Source: Longimicrobium sp. (GTDB lineage Bacteria; Gemmatimonadota; Gemmatimonadetes; Longimicrobiales; Longimicrobiaceae). Taken from it: 57,523 nt of DNA. Shown piece after piece: positions 33,396-42,451 of the stretch (the first letter of the stretch is position 1; each line of letters opens with the position of its first letter). The notes beneath the pieces were generated by a model, which saw nothing but the letters and a program-made list of their open reading frames with translations, did no database searches and was not told the origin of the DNA. The translations under genes and the position numbers were made by a program. The stretch spans positions 1-57,523 of the forward strand of contig DASUYB010000159.1 of NCBI GenBank assembly GCA_036377595.1. The letters are read 5' to 3'.

Positions 33396-34613
33396 CTAGG
33401 CGAAATCCTCGGCGTACTCGTCCACGTCGTGGCCCATCTTCGCCAGCTCCTTGCGTCTCCAATCCTCCACCATGTGCCCCGCGAGCTCTGCCTGGGCGTC
33501 GGCGACCTGCCGCATCAGCGCTTCGTTGGCGCGGAGCTCGGCGTCCAGACGCAGCTGGTGCTTGTCGGAATTCAGCTGCTGTTCCGTTTCGAACATGCTG
33601 TCACGGTCGGCCATTTCCAGCTCCGCGTTGGTCTTCAGCTCGTGGCGCTTGACGCGCATGCTCTGCCGGACCTTCTCCACCAGTTCGAACTCCCGCTGCT
33701 CCAGCAGCTCGTCGTAGGGACGGTACGGGCTGAAGGTGGACAGCAGCTTCACCACCACGGGCGCCGTTTCCAGCGAGATGAAGAGCAGGGTGATGAAGAT
33801 GCTGGCCCAGCGGATCGTCTCACTGTCCTTCTTCAACGAGCCGAACGCCTCCATCCGCGCCAGGAACCCGTCCGCCCCGCTCCGCACCGAGTCCGTTCGC
33901 GCGATATTGCGGTCCTGCTGGGCTTCCAGGCGCGCGATGACGCTGTCGTTCCGGCCGATCCGGGGGAGGTTGCTGCTCTTGATCTCCTCCCACTGGCGCA
34001 ACGCCTCCTTCCGCGCCGTGTCCTTCTCGGCGAACACCGGCCCCGCCCCGGGAATCATGGTGCCGCCCGTACCTTCCTTCTCGCGGATCCACTCATCGTT
34101 GCGCCGGTTGTACTCATTCTGCCTGGCGTCGATCTCCGCGCGCATCCGCGCGTTCTCCGCGCGCAGGCTGTCCAGCCGCTCGCCGTCGCCCGCCCGGATG
34201 CGGTCGACGTCGCTGTTCCGGGCCTGGGACTGCATCTGGTCCCAGCGAAGCTGGATCTCCCCCTCGAACAGTCTCAGCTCCAGCGGGCGCGAGATCACCA
34301 CGGCCAGCAGTACGGAGATGACGAACCGCGGCGCCGCGTAAAGAAGGTCGAGCGCGAAGTGCTTCTGCTTGCGCATCCCCGACACGATCACGCGGTCCAG
34401 GTTGAAGATCACCGCGCCCCAGAGCACCCCGAACGCCGCCGCCACCGGGACCAGGCCGAACACGGTGTAGAGCGCGTAGCCGCCGGAGAGGCTGGCCAGG
34501 ATCGCCGTCAGCAGGATGGTGACGCCGATCCCCACGTACTTGGACTCGTCGGTAGGGCATTCCCGCAGGACGTCGGTGTTGGCTCCCGAGCAGAACAGAA
34601 AAAAGCGCTTCAT
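33396..34613 (-). CDS. DUF4407-type membrane coiled-coil protein
   Basis: A 405-aa protein. Three hydrophobic segments lie at about 27-42, 45-72 and 95-110, with the family motif AVIFNLDRVIVSG between the second and third, a feature of DUF4407. A long charged coiled coil follows (about 115-275, rich in Arg/Glu/Asp), then a fourth helix (about 285-305, ASIFITLLFISLETAPVVV), and a second coiled coil to the end. The topology suggests a membrane protein with a large helical domain. Its ATG overlaps the stop of the Ig-like gene (ATGA), so the two are translationally coupled. Function unknown; here it sits divergent from CHAT/SPFH/NTPase-like genes. Confidence 0.8.
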   Translation of the reverse strand: MKRFFLFCSGANTDVLRECPTDESKYVGIGVTILLTAILASLSGGYALYTVFGLVPVAAAFGVLWGAVIFNLDRVIVSGMRKQKHFALDLLYAAPRFVISVLLAVVISRPLELRLFEGEIQLRWDQMQSQARNSDVDRIRAGDGERLDSLRAENARMRAEIDARQNEYNRRNDEWIREKEGTGGTMIPGAGPVFAEKDTARKEALRQWEEIKSSNLPRIGRNDSVIARLEAQQDRNIARTDSVRSGADGFLARMEAFGSLKKDSETIRWASIFITLLFISLETAPVVVKLLSTFSPYRPYDELLEQREFELVEKVRQSMRVKRHELKTNAELEMADRDSMFETEQQLNSDKHQLRLDAELRANEALMRQVADAQAELAGHMVEDWRRKELAKMGHDVDEYAEDFA

Positions 34614-35185
34614 CCCTGGTCTCCTGTCCTGGTGTTCACCTCTGACTTCACGCGCTTGCGAATCTGGTCGAACACGTCTCCGACGCGTGGAATCCGGTCC
34701 GCCGACATCCGTCCAAGCGCGGGTCCGGCCGCCCGGTCCGCGGAAGTGGGGCCCGGAGCGGCCCGCGCGCTCTCCGCCGCGAAGCGCACCGACAGGTCCA
34801 CCTTCAGCGGAACGTGGAAGGAAGGCGCGGACAGGCGGATCGTGGGCGCGGCGAGCCGGATCGACGGCGCCGCCACCTCCACGCCGCGCAGGACGACGGT
34901 GTGCGACAGCCTCGGCGCGGGCACGAACAGCGTGCGGATGAGCGGCATCGGCGACACCCGCACGTGCACCGTCTCGGACAGCCGGTCTCCTTCGGGCGAC
35001 CCCGCCGTGAGCGTGTAGAGGCCGCTGGCGGCCGGGAACACCTCGCAGCGCCCGGCCTCGTCCACCTCGCCCACGCCGCGGTCGATGCTCACCCAGAGCG
35101 CTCCCTCCACGCGCCAGGTGAGCCGCACCGGCCGCCCTTCCAGCGTGGCTTCGGGCTCCGCCTGGAACAGGATGATCTCCAGCAT
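34610..35185 (-). CDS. Ig-like-domain protein coupled to the DUF4407 gene
   Basis: A 191-aa protein with no signal peptide. Residues about 1-85 look like an immunoglobulin/PKD-type beta-sandwich (FQAEPEATLEGRPVRLTW, then GRCEVFPAASGLYTLTAG and DRLSETVHVRV). A middle segment (about 100-135) has a repeated 'APxIRL' pattern (AAPSIRLAAPTIRLSAPSF), and the C-terminus is Ala/Arg-rich. The ATG at 35185 with GGGAG nine bases upstream is preferred over the GTG at 35212. It overlaps the next gene by four bases. It is not a recognised family; it is probably a cytoplasmic partner of the DUF4407 protein. Confidence 0.6.
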   Translation of the reverse strand: MLEIILFQAEPEATLEGRPVRLTWRVEGALWVSIDRGVGEVDEAGRCEVFPAASGLYTLTAGSPEGDRLSETVHVRVSPMPLIRTLFVPAPRLSHTVVLRGVEVAAPSIRLAAPTIRLSAPSFHVPLKVDLSVRFAAESARAAPGPTSADRAAGPALGRMSADRIPRVGDVFDQIRKRVKSEVNTRTGDQG

Positions 35186-35531
35186 CTCGTCGTGCTCCCG
35201 ATAGCGTCCCACCGCGCGGGCTTCCCTCCCCCGCTTTCACCTTGGATTGGCGCGCATCGCCGATTTCCCGGCGTTTCTGTGGAAGCGTGTAAAAGCGGAC
35301 GGCTGCCCGGCACGAGTTCGTGGCCGTGGCAGCCGTTTTCGATGCTGGGGATCAGCTTTGACGTTTCGCCAGCGGTGGTCGCGGCAGGCGGTCGATCGAT
35401 GTCCGCCGTGTGCTGGCGGAGACTGGGTGCGAATCGGGGACCATCGACCCGTCTCACTTCGCGGAGGCGCCGTGCGACGTTACCCCAGGGACGCACGGCC
35501 GAGACGAAAACCCCGAGCGAGCGAGATCCCC
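35186..35531. promoter_or_regulatory. Divergent control region with internal hairpin
   Basis: A 346-bp gap between the divergent Ig-like/DUF4407 pair and the CHAT gene. At 35299-35336 perfect 9-bp arms ACGGCTGCC and GGCAGCCGT enclose 20 bases and are followed on the plus strand by TTTTC. It could be a terminator or attenuator in the CHAT leader; on the minus strand the stem follows GAAA and precedes CCGCTTTT. Exact promoter boxes were not identified. Confidence 0.45.
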
Positions 35532-36287
35532 ATGTCCCCTCCCGTCAAGGTGCTGCTGCTGGCCGCCAACCCCGACGACAACTCGGCGGGGCTCCGGATC
35601 GACCACGAGATCCGCCGGGCGCTCGAGGCCGTCCGGATGGGGAGCGCCGGAGACAGGCTGAAGATCGAGCCGGAGCTGGCGGCCGGCGCGGAAAACCTGC
35701 CCGACGCCCTCCAGCGGCATCACCCGCAGATCGTCCACTTCGCCGGGCACGGCTACGAGAAGGGGATCGAGCTGGACGATGGATCGATCGTGCGCGCGAG
35801 CACCCTCGCAGGGCTGTTCACCACTTTCCGGGAGGTCCGCGTGGTGGTGCTGAACGCGTGTGAGACGCTTCCCGTGGCGAAGCGGATCAGCCAGGTGGTC
35901 GACTACACCGTGGCCATGGAGCTGCCCATCCACGACTCCGCCGCGATCAGGTTCTCGGGTGCGTTCTACGCCGCCCTCGCCTTCGGCCGTACGGTGCGGT
36001 CCGCGTTCGAGGAGGCCGCGGCGTCGCTGAAGGCAAAGTACGGCGAGAGGCACGCGATCCCCCACCTGCTGGTCCGCCCCGGCGCCGATGAAACGCCGCT
36101 CGCTCCGTCCGAGACTTCCGCCGATTTTATCGAGCAGAAGCACAACCTCAGGAAGATCGACGCGGTCGGCAACGTGGAGACGGAAGCCGAAGCCCCTGCG
36201 ACGGCAGCCACCCGGACCTCTCAGCACACCTGCATGGAGGACGTGAAGAGCGGCGGCGATGTAAGGTCCATACAGAGGGTAAGGTGA
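35532..36287 (+). CDS. CHAT-domain (caspase-like) protease
   Basis: A 251-aa protein. The beginning VKVLLLAANPDDNSAGLRID and the pair HFAGHG (catalytic His73) and VVVLNACET (catalytic Cys110) are the hallmarks of CHAT caspase-like peptidases, with AIRFSGAFYAALAFGRTV after them as in effector CHAT domains. There are no TPRs. After the domain (about 185 on) is a flexible acidic linker and a terminal motif MEDVKSGGDVRSIQRV (235-250) that resembles residues 45-60 of the large protein two genes downstream. The ATG at 35532 is chosen because the domain begins there. It likely cleaves a target protein upon activation; the target is unknown. Confidence 0.82.
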   Translation: MSPPVKVLLLAANPDDNSAGLRIDHEIRRALEAVRMGSAGDRLKIEPELAAGAENLPDALQRHHPQIVHFAGHGYEKGIELDDGSIVRASTLAGLFTTFREVRVVVLNACETLPVAKRISQVVDYTVAMELPIHDSAAIRFSGAFYAALAFGRTVRSAFEEAAASLKAKYGERHAIPHLLVRPGADETPLAPSETSADFIEQKHNLRKIDAVGNVETEAEAPATAATRTSQHTCMEDVKSGGDVRSIQRVR

Positions 36288-36348
36288 GTGTCCGACCCAT
36301 CATCGGCCGGCACTCATCCGATCAACGTTGCCAACCACGAGGAATGCG

Positions 36349-37533
36349 ATGGACAACCTGACGCTGAGCGAAAAGCTGATCCGCGAGCACAAGGCCGAGC
36401 CGCTCGAGGGTCACACGGTGGTGGTGCTGGAGCGCGTCGGCGAGTCGGGCGAGAAGTTCCACTCGCTGCTTGAGCCCGGCTCCGACCGGGTCGGCGGCGG
36501 CTGGCTCCGCGCGCTGCTGGGCAGGTCCGACCGCTACTTCGCGTTCGCGGTCGACGCTTCGAAGGCCCGCCCGCTGCGCTTTACGGAGCACGTGGAGATG
36601 GCAGAGCGCGCGCACGACTTCGACCTGCACTTCACCCTGTGGTACCGCGTGTCCGACGCGCAGCTGCTGGTGGCGGCCCGCGACATCGACCCGCTGCTGC
36701 GGGTGCAGACGAAGGTGGCCGAGGTGGTCACCGAGGAGATCGCCCAGCTTCCCTGGGCCGAGGTGTGGCACTCGTTCCGAACCGCCAGCGAGTTCGTGGT
36801 CTCCGGCACCCTCCCCGAGCTCAAGACCTTCGCGCGCGACTACGGCATCACCCTCACCTCGCTGCGGCTCCGGGAGCAGCTGCCGCGCGAAGCCACCGCC
36901 GTCGAGCGCAAGATCCACGAGACGCGCGAGAAGGGGCGATACGTCGACGCGCGCAGGACCGTCGGCCGCGAGTTGAAAAACCGGGAGAGCGACCGGAGGC
37001 GGGAAAACGCGGCACGTGACGGGGAAGACCGCGCCGACGAGGCGCGACGCGAGCGGCAGGACACCGTCACCCGCACGACGACCGAGACAATCGGCAAGCT
37101 CATCGCCACGGCCACCTCCATGGAGGAACTCGCCGAGATACACGCCTCGCTGGGCACCGGCGAGGAGCACACCAGCCCACTCCTTTCTCGCCACCGAAAC
37201 GGGTCTTGCGTGCTTGGCCCTGGCAACCGCGAGAGCCTGGCGGCGCTCCCCGCGGGCAGTAGCGGGCTCCCCGGCGTGCTGTCGGATCTGGTCACGCTCA
37301 CCGACCAGCTCGGTCTCAGGAGCCAGCGCTGCCGAATCCAGGGCGCCCTGCTGCACGTGGTGGCGTCGGTGCTGGCCGAAGACGCGGGGCAGGTGACGGC
37401 CAGACAGGCGGACCATGCCAGGGAGGCCCAGCAAGCGCTGGCCGAGGCGCCGCAGATGGCGCCGGGCCGGTTCGAGGCGCTGCAGGACCTCGCCGACCCG
37501 CAGCAGCTGCGCGCGCGGCTCCATTCGCCGTGA
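36349..37533 (+). CDS. SPFH/Band 7-like protein
   Basis: A 394-aa protein. The region about 20-190 resembles an SPFH/prohibitin fold: the strand FTLWYRVSDAQLLVAAR, DPLLRVQTKVAEVVTEEIAQL, and LKTFARDYGITLTSLRLREQLP, where GI-L-S is the usual end of the fold. A highly charged coiled coil (about 183-240, ERKIHETREK... RRRENAARD) and a helical C-terminus (about 310-394) follow. No transmembrane helix is visible, unlike most flotillins. ATG at 36349 has GAGGAA upstream. It is 61 bp after the CHAT gene in the same direction, so probably co-expressed. Family assignment is moderate. Confidence 0.55.
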   Translation: MDNLTLSEKLIREHKAEPLEGHTVVVLERVGESGEKFHSLLEPGSDRVGGGWLRALLGRSDRYFAFAVDASKARPLRFTEHVEMAERAHDFDLHFTLWYRVSDAQLLVAARDIDPLLRVQTKVAEVVTEEIAQLPWAEVWHSFRTASEFVVSGTLPELKTFARDYGITLTSLRLREQLPREATAVERKIHETREKGRYVDARRTVGRELKNRESDRRRENAARDGEDRADEARRERQDTVTRTTTETIGKLIATATSMEELAEIHASLGTGEEHTSPLLSRHRNGSCVLGPGNRESLAALPAGSSGLPGVLSDLVTLTDQLGLRSQRCRIQGALLHVVASVLAEDAGQVTARQADHAREAQQALAEAPQMAPGRFEALQDLADPQQLRARLHSP

Positions 37534-37620
37534 CGCCCGGCCCGCAGTCGCGGGCAGGCGGGCGGGAAGAAGCCGTGCCGCCGCGTGGGCTGACGCCCCA
37601 CCTTCACCGAGAATCGTCCC

Positions 37621-40065
37621 ATGTCCCTGGAAGAGCCCATGCCCTCCGCGCCCGCTGCCTCGGCGCCGGCGTCCCAGCCGCCGGAGCCCTCTCTCGTCGC
37701 GGCCCCTTCCGATCCCAACACGCCGCCCGGCGGGCAGCAGCAGAGGAGCACTCTCACGGACATCGAGGCCGGCCGCGACGTTTTGGTAGAAAACTCTATC
37801 GACAACTCGGTCGAAACCTCGATCTACAACGGCGACGTCTACTACCAGGTGATGGCGGCGCAGCGCCGCACGGTGCGCCGGTCCACCCTCGCCGACGGGC
37901 AGGAAGTCTCCCGGGTGGAGGAGGAGTGGGCGGTGGAGCACTTCGCCGGGATCGAGGGCGAGGCCGACACGCTGGTGCGGCACCTGGAGGAGCGGCGCGT
38001 GCTGCTCCTCTGCGCGCCGAGCGGGGCGCGCAAGGTGACCGCCGCCACCCACCTGGCCCTTCGGCTGCGGGAGCGCGGCACCTGCACGCAGCCCGCCGCC
38101 GTGTTCGATCCGCCGGAGCGGCACGTCCCGGTGGACCTTCACCAGTTGGCGGCGAAGCACGCCCAGTTCGCGGACCGGCTCGTCGTCTTCCGCAACACCC
38201 TGTCGCGGGGGAACCCCGACCTCCACGACGCGTTCGCCAAGACCGACCGCGCCGGCTGGGCGCAGCTCGCCGACCGGCTGCGCGCGCGCAACGCCTATGT
38301 GGTGTTCACCGCCACCCCGGCGGAGACGGGGCAGTTCCACGACGCGCATGCCCTGCAGGGCCTCCTGCGCTCCCTCGACCCGCATTCTTCCGAGCTGCGG
38401 GCCGCCCGGCTCGACCGGCACCTGGGCGCGCTCCAGCAGCCCGGCGGGACAGCCGCGGAAACGCTCCAGGCCGTGCGCGGCTTCCGCGACCAGCTGCTGG
38501 AGCGGTTCCCCTTCTCCTCGCAGGCGGCTGACTTCGTGGACTTCTTCGTGGACCTGGGCCAGCCGTCGCTGGGGTTCGACGAGGGGCTCGCTCTCTTTCA
38601 GGACGCCAGCCGGCGCCTGCTCTACGACTTCGGCGACGACTTCGACGGGTGGTCGTTCGGCTTCGTCCTGGCGCTGGCGCAGTGCACCCCCGACGCCGCG
38701 GGCGTGGCCTGGGTCGACTTCGACCGCCTGCGGCGCCACCTGCGGCGGTGGCTGCAGCGTGACCTGCAGCTCGCGGACGGCGCGCGAGCCCAGGACGACG
38801 ACGAGCCGAGCGAGGTGAGGCTGGAGTTGTCCGACGACTCGCTGCTGACGCGCAGCCGCGCCACGATCAAGAAAGACCCGTTCACGCTGGCCGACGTGGT
38901 CTCCTTCCGCGACGAAGTGCCGCCGCAGGGGCTCTGGCGGATGCTGCTGGGGCGTCACCGGCGGGTGCTCACCGCCATCCTCCCGCGGCTTCGCGACCTG
39001 GCCGAGCGGCCGGACCAGGACGGGCCCAGCATGAGCGTGCTGGCCGCGCAGATCATCGGCCGCATCGGCGAGATCGACTACCAGCGGGTGGTGGTGCCCA
39101 TGGCGGAGCGCTGGGCCACCTTGGGCAACAAGCGCCACCGAGGGCTCGTTGGAGCAATGTTCGAGGGCGTGCTGGGGAGCAACGAGCCCCAGTTCCGCGC
39201 GCGGTGCCTTCAGTTCCTGAGGTCGATGCACGCTGGCGGGGCCACCGGGCGCGACGGCGACCTGCTGCAGGCCGCGATCACCGCGTACTCGTGGGTGGGC
39301 TACTACGACTTTCCGCGGGCGATGCACGAGCTGTACGGGATCGTCCGCGTCCACCTGGTTCCGATGATTGAAAATGCCTCACGGATGTCGCGGCTGGTGA
39401 GCGGGATCCAGGCCGATATCGAGCGGGCAGCCCAGAAAGGCGACGACATGCTGGTGCGGAAGGCCCGCGAGGTGCTGCGCCGGGTGGTAGACAAGATCTA
39501 CGCCGAGCGCGCCGGCGTCTTCCTGAGCGTGCAGTTCGCGCTGGTGTCGCTCTGCGAGGCGCATGGCGTGGCGCCCGTGCTGCGGGAGCTGCGCGAGTGG
39601 ATCAAGCGGGGCGGGGCGAGCATGGGAGTGCTGATCGCGCTGATGTTCCTGCACGAGCGCGGCATCGCCAACCAGCTACGCGACGACCGCGTGGAGCTTC
39701 CGCGGGGTGACGCGCTCCCCCCAGTGAGCTGCGGTCAGTTCGTCCGGGCGCTGGCGAACGGCGACGAAGACGTGCACCAGGCCGTCCGCTTCCTGGGCGA
39801 TCTGTACGAAAGCGTAACGACCCCGTGGGCGGCCGAAGGCCTGGTGCGTCGGCACTTCCGCGACCAGTTGCAAGGGCACCTGCTGGAGTGGGTGCAGGAC
39901 GCGCTCCCTGTCTCAGAGCTCGCCGAGCCCATGCGCCGCATGGTCGAGCAGCTGTCGCGAACCCACGAGGGAAAGATGCGGGAGATGATCGTGCAGCTGC
40001 TCAACGGCGCCGAGTTCAGGCGCAGGCACGAATTGAGGAGCTTCGCCGCCTCGCTGCAGGTGTGA
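37621..40065 (+). CDS. Large NLR-like protein with degenerate P-loop
   Basis: An 814-aa protein, third gene in the CHAT unit. Residues 1-42 are Pro/Ala/Ser-rich. 45-75 hold LTDIEAGRDVLVENSI and TSIYNGDVYYQV, a short Asn/Val-rich motif resembling the tail of the CHAT protein. A degenerate Walker A-like element is at 130-141 (LCAPSGARKVTA; GxxGxGK is not conserved), followed by an ATPase-like segment with LVVFRNTLSRG and VVFTATP. From about 270 to 814 it is alpha-helical and repeat-like. The architecture suggests a sensor/STAND-derived protein that may no longer hydrolyse NTP. I did not recognise it as a named family. ATG at 37621. Confidence 0.65.
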   Translation: MSLEEPMPSAPAASAPASQPPEPSLVAAPSDPNTPPGGQQQRSTLTDIEAGRDVLVENSIDNSVETSIYNGDVYYQVMAAQRRTVRRSTLADGQEVSRVEEEWAVEHFAGIEGEADTLVRHLEERRVLLLCAPSGARKVTAATHLALRLRERGTCTQPAAVFDPPERHVPVDLHQLAAKHAQFADRLVVFRNTLSRGNPDLHDAFAKTDRAGWAQLADRLRARNAYVVFTATPAETGQFHDAHALQGLLRSLDPHSSELRAARLDRHLGALQQPGGTAAETLQAVRGFRDQLLERFPFSSQAADFVDFFVDLGQPSLGFDEGLALFQDASRRLLYDFGDDFDGWSFGFVLALAQCTPDAAGVAWVDFDRLRRHLRRWLQRDLQLADGARAQDDDEPSEVRLELSDDSLLTRSRATIKKDPFTLADVVSFRDEVPPQGLWRMLLGRHRRVLTAILPRLRDLAERPDQDGPSMSVLAAQIIGRIGEIDYQRVVVPMAERWATLGNKRHRGLVGAMFEGVLGSNEPQFRARCLQFLRSMHAGGATGRDGDLLQAAITAYSWVGYYDFPRAMHELYGIVRVHLVPMIENASRMSRLVSGIQADIERAAQKGDDMLVRKAREVLRRVVDKIYAERAGVFLSVQFALVSLCEAHGVAPVLRELREWIKRGGASMGVLIALMFLHERGIANQLRDDRVELPRGDALPPVSCGQFVRALANGDEDVHQAVRFLGDLYESVTTPWAAEGLVRRHFRDQLQGHLLEWVQDALPVSELAEPMRRMVEQLSRTHEGKMREMIVQLLNGAEFRRRHELRSFAASLQV

Positions 40066-40095
40066 CGGTCGAGCGGCGAGCGAGGATCACCGCGC

Positions 40096-41823
40096 TCAGT
40101 CCCCCGGCACCGGCGCGGCGGCGGCCTCCGCCTCGGGCGCGAACTCGACCTTCATCCCCTCCGCCAGGCGGCGCAGGAGGGCGGGGTCGCGGCCGAGGTA
40201 CTGGAACACCGTCAGCGCGCGCTCCTGCGGGATCCCCATCGGGCGCAGGTGGTTGCGCACGAGCCGCGTATCCCGCTCCAGCGCGGCGCGGCGCTGCTTG
40301 AAGTGGCGCAGGATCGTGCGCTCGCTCTTGGCCGCCTCCAGTAGCGCGCGGTTGCGCCGCGCGCCCACCGCGTCGCGCAGGTTGAAGTCGATCCCCTCGG
40401 CCACGTCGATCACCCGCCCCCACTCCTCCACCAGCGCGCGCCGCAGCCCCTCCAGCCGCGCCCACAGCTCGTCGGGCACGTGCCGCCGCGCCACGGCATC
40501 CCACAGCGCGTGCTCGGGAAGGCGCAGCTCGTCGTCGGTGATCGCCAGCCGCGCGCGCGCCTCGGCCACCTCGTCGGGAACGATGGTGGCGCCGAAGCGG
40601 GGGAAGACGATCGGCGCGCGCATGCCGAACGCGCCGAAGAGCGGCCGCACCTGCCCGAAGTACGCCGTCTCCGCCGGGCCGGCGACGTAGGAGAGCGTGG
40701 GGAAGACGAAGGACTCGACGACGGGGCGGAGGAAGACGTTGGGGCTGAGCGCCCGCGGATCGGCCGCCTGGATGGCGCGGAGGTCGTCGAGGGTGAAGTG
40801 CCGCCGCGCCTCCTGCGCCACGAAGCCGCCGTTCTCGCGGTGCAGCCGCTCGCGCCCGGCGGGGCCGTGCCAGAAGACGTTGGTCGCCCCCTCCACCAGC
40901 GTGACCTGCGAGGTGTACCCGGCCGCCTCGAGCGCCGCCGTCTGCGCCGCGACCAGCCGCTCGTGCTCGGCGGCGTGCTCCAGCTCGGCGAGGATGACCT
41001 GCTGCGAGGCGGCCTTCAGCGCCGGATCCGCCGCGTCGGTGACGAGCAGGTCGAAGTCCGCGAACAGCGCCACCACCGCATCCCGGAACGCCTGCGCCAC
41101 CGTCGCACCGGGGCGGTACGCATCTCGAAGCAAGCTGATACAGAGAGACACATCTCCATCTCCCCCAATCACTTCCGCGAACTCGCGCAACGTCGTTTCC
41201 ACGTCGCCGCCGAGCGGCATCTCGCTCATCGGCACCGCGACGGAGGAGGTGGCGGAGATGGAGACGCGGCGCAGCTCGCCGTCCTCGGCGACGGCGTAGG
41301 CGTGGTTGACCTCGGCGAAGTCGTGGTCTTCCGACGCCGCCCAGAAGACGGGGAGGACGATCACGCCCAGCGCCCGCTCCAGCTCCTCGGCCAGGCGGAT
41401 CGCGGAGAGGATCTTGTGGACGGTGTAGAGCGGGCCGGTGAAGAGGCCGGCCTGCTGGCCGGTGGTGATCATGGCGCCGCCCTCGTCCACGAAGCGGCGC
41501 AGGCGCTCGGCCGCGCGCTCCGACGTGGGGGTGAGCGCGGCGGCGGCGCGCTGGCGCTCGGCGCGGCCGAAGCGGGCGCGGACCTCGGCCAGCTTGGCGC
41601 GCCAGGAGACGAGGTCGCGCGGGTGGCCGTCGTAGAAGAGCGCGGCGGGCGAGCGCCCGGCCAGGAAGTCGTCCACCAGCCGGTTGCCGCGGATCTGCGC
41701 CACGTGCAGGTGTAGGCTGCTGCTCAGCGTCTCCTCCCCGGCGGTGCGGCGCGCGAGCGCGGCGGGGAGGGCCGGCACGCTGGCGTAGTCGCCGCCGATG
41801 ATCTCGTTGCGCTTCTGGACCAC
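40096..41823 (-). CDS. bshC: Bacillithiol biosynthesis cysteine-adding enzyme BshC
   Basis: A 575-aa protein of normal BshC length. The conserved TGQQAGLFTGPLYTVHK block (about 120-136), FWAASEDHDFAEVNH (about 160-175) and the C-terminal coiled coil with LRRALVEEWGRVIDV are characteristic. BshC adds cysteine to GlcN-malate, the last step of bacillithiol synthesis, so the organism probably uses bacillithiol as its low-molecular-weight thiol; BshA and BshB are not in the window. The start is a GTG at 41823. It converges with the NLR-like gene with a 30-bp gap, and repeats occupy its upstream region. Confidence 0.93.
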   Translation of the reverse strand: MVQKRNEIIGGDYASVPALPAALARRTAGEETLSSSLHLHVAQIRGNRLVDDFLAGRSPAALFYDGHPRDLVSWRAKLAEVRARFGRAERQRAAAALTPTSERAAERLRRFVDEGGAMITTGQQAGLFTGPLYTVHKILSAIRLAEELERALGVIVLPVFWAASEDHDFAEVNHAYAVAEDGELRRVSISATSSVAVPMSEMPLGGDVETTLREFAEVIGGDGDVSLCISLLRDAYRPGATVAQAFRDAVVALFADFDLLVTDAADPALKAASQQVILAELEHAAEHERLVAAQTAALEAAGYTSQVTLVEGATNVFWHGPAGRERLHRENGGFVAQEARRHFTLDDLRAIQAADPRALSPNVFLRPVVESFVFPTLSYVAGPAETAYFGQVRPLFGAFGMRAPIVFPRFGATIVPDEVAEARARLAITDDELRLPEHALWDAVARRHVPDELWARLEGLRRALVEEWGRVIDVAEGIDFNLRDAVGARRNRALLEAAKSERTILRHFKQRRAALERDTRLVRNHLRPMGIPQERALTVFQYLGRDPALLRRLAEGMKVEFAPEAEAAAAPVPGD

Positions 41824-41973
41824 TCGTCACCCCCCTCCACCCCGGCAGGTCTGCACGAGCGCCGCCCGACAGGTTACAGGCGGCGTACGACGGCGGGCAA
41901 CCTCACCCGAATCGCCCTGTACACCACAACCGCCGTTCGGTCCCCTTGGCGGTTACACGCAATTGCCGAAGAC

Positions 41974-42158
41974 TGTCATTCCGAGCGGAGCCGCTGCGCC
42001 GAACTCGCGAGTGCGCAAGCGCTTGGCGGCTCCCGAGGAATCTCTGGCCTGCTTTCGCGCGACAAGGCGGCCTGTGGCGCGGACGCCGGCCAAAGATTCC
42101 TCGGGCTGCATCCATCCATGCGGACGCGATTACGGTCTGGCCGCCCTCGGAATGACAG
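41974..42158. repeat. TGTCATTCCGAG-bounded 185-bp element, copy 1
   Basis: Begins TGTCATTCCGAGCGGAG and ends CTCGGAATGACAG, so the ends are inverted. The interior has GAGGAATCT and AGATTCCTC as a second inverted pair. A near-identical copy of the same length lies at 42202. The surrounding 628-bp gap between bshC and rlmH has no other recognisable content. Confidence 0.8.
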
Positions 42159-42201
42159 ATCGGGGACTCTCGTCGTACCGAGCGACCGCACGACGCACCG
42201 C

Positions 42202-42386
42202 TGTCATTCCGAGCGGAGCCGCTGCGCCGAAGTCGCGACTGCGCAAGCGCTTGGCGGCTCCCGAGGAATCTCTGGCCTGCTTCCGCGCGACAAGGTGGCT
42301 TGTGACGCGGACGCCGGCCACAGATTCCTCGGGCTGCAGCCATCCATGCGGACGCGGTTACGGTCTGGCCGCCCTCGGAATGACAG
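42202..42386. repeat. TGTCATTCCGAG-bounded 185-bp element, copy 2
   Basis: Same orientation, length and terminal inverted ends as the 41974 copy, differing at scattered positions. A diverged relative lies at 50085-50276 and a half copy at about 15599. No transposase is nearby, so it behaves like a non-autonomous or structural palindromic element. Confidence 0.8.
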
Positions 42387-42451
42387 ATTTGGGAGATTCG
42401 CGGACGGCGCGGAGGCCGGGTCTCCGGAGCGACGAGGTCGCGCGGTGTGGA

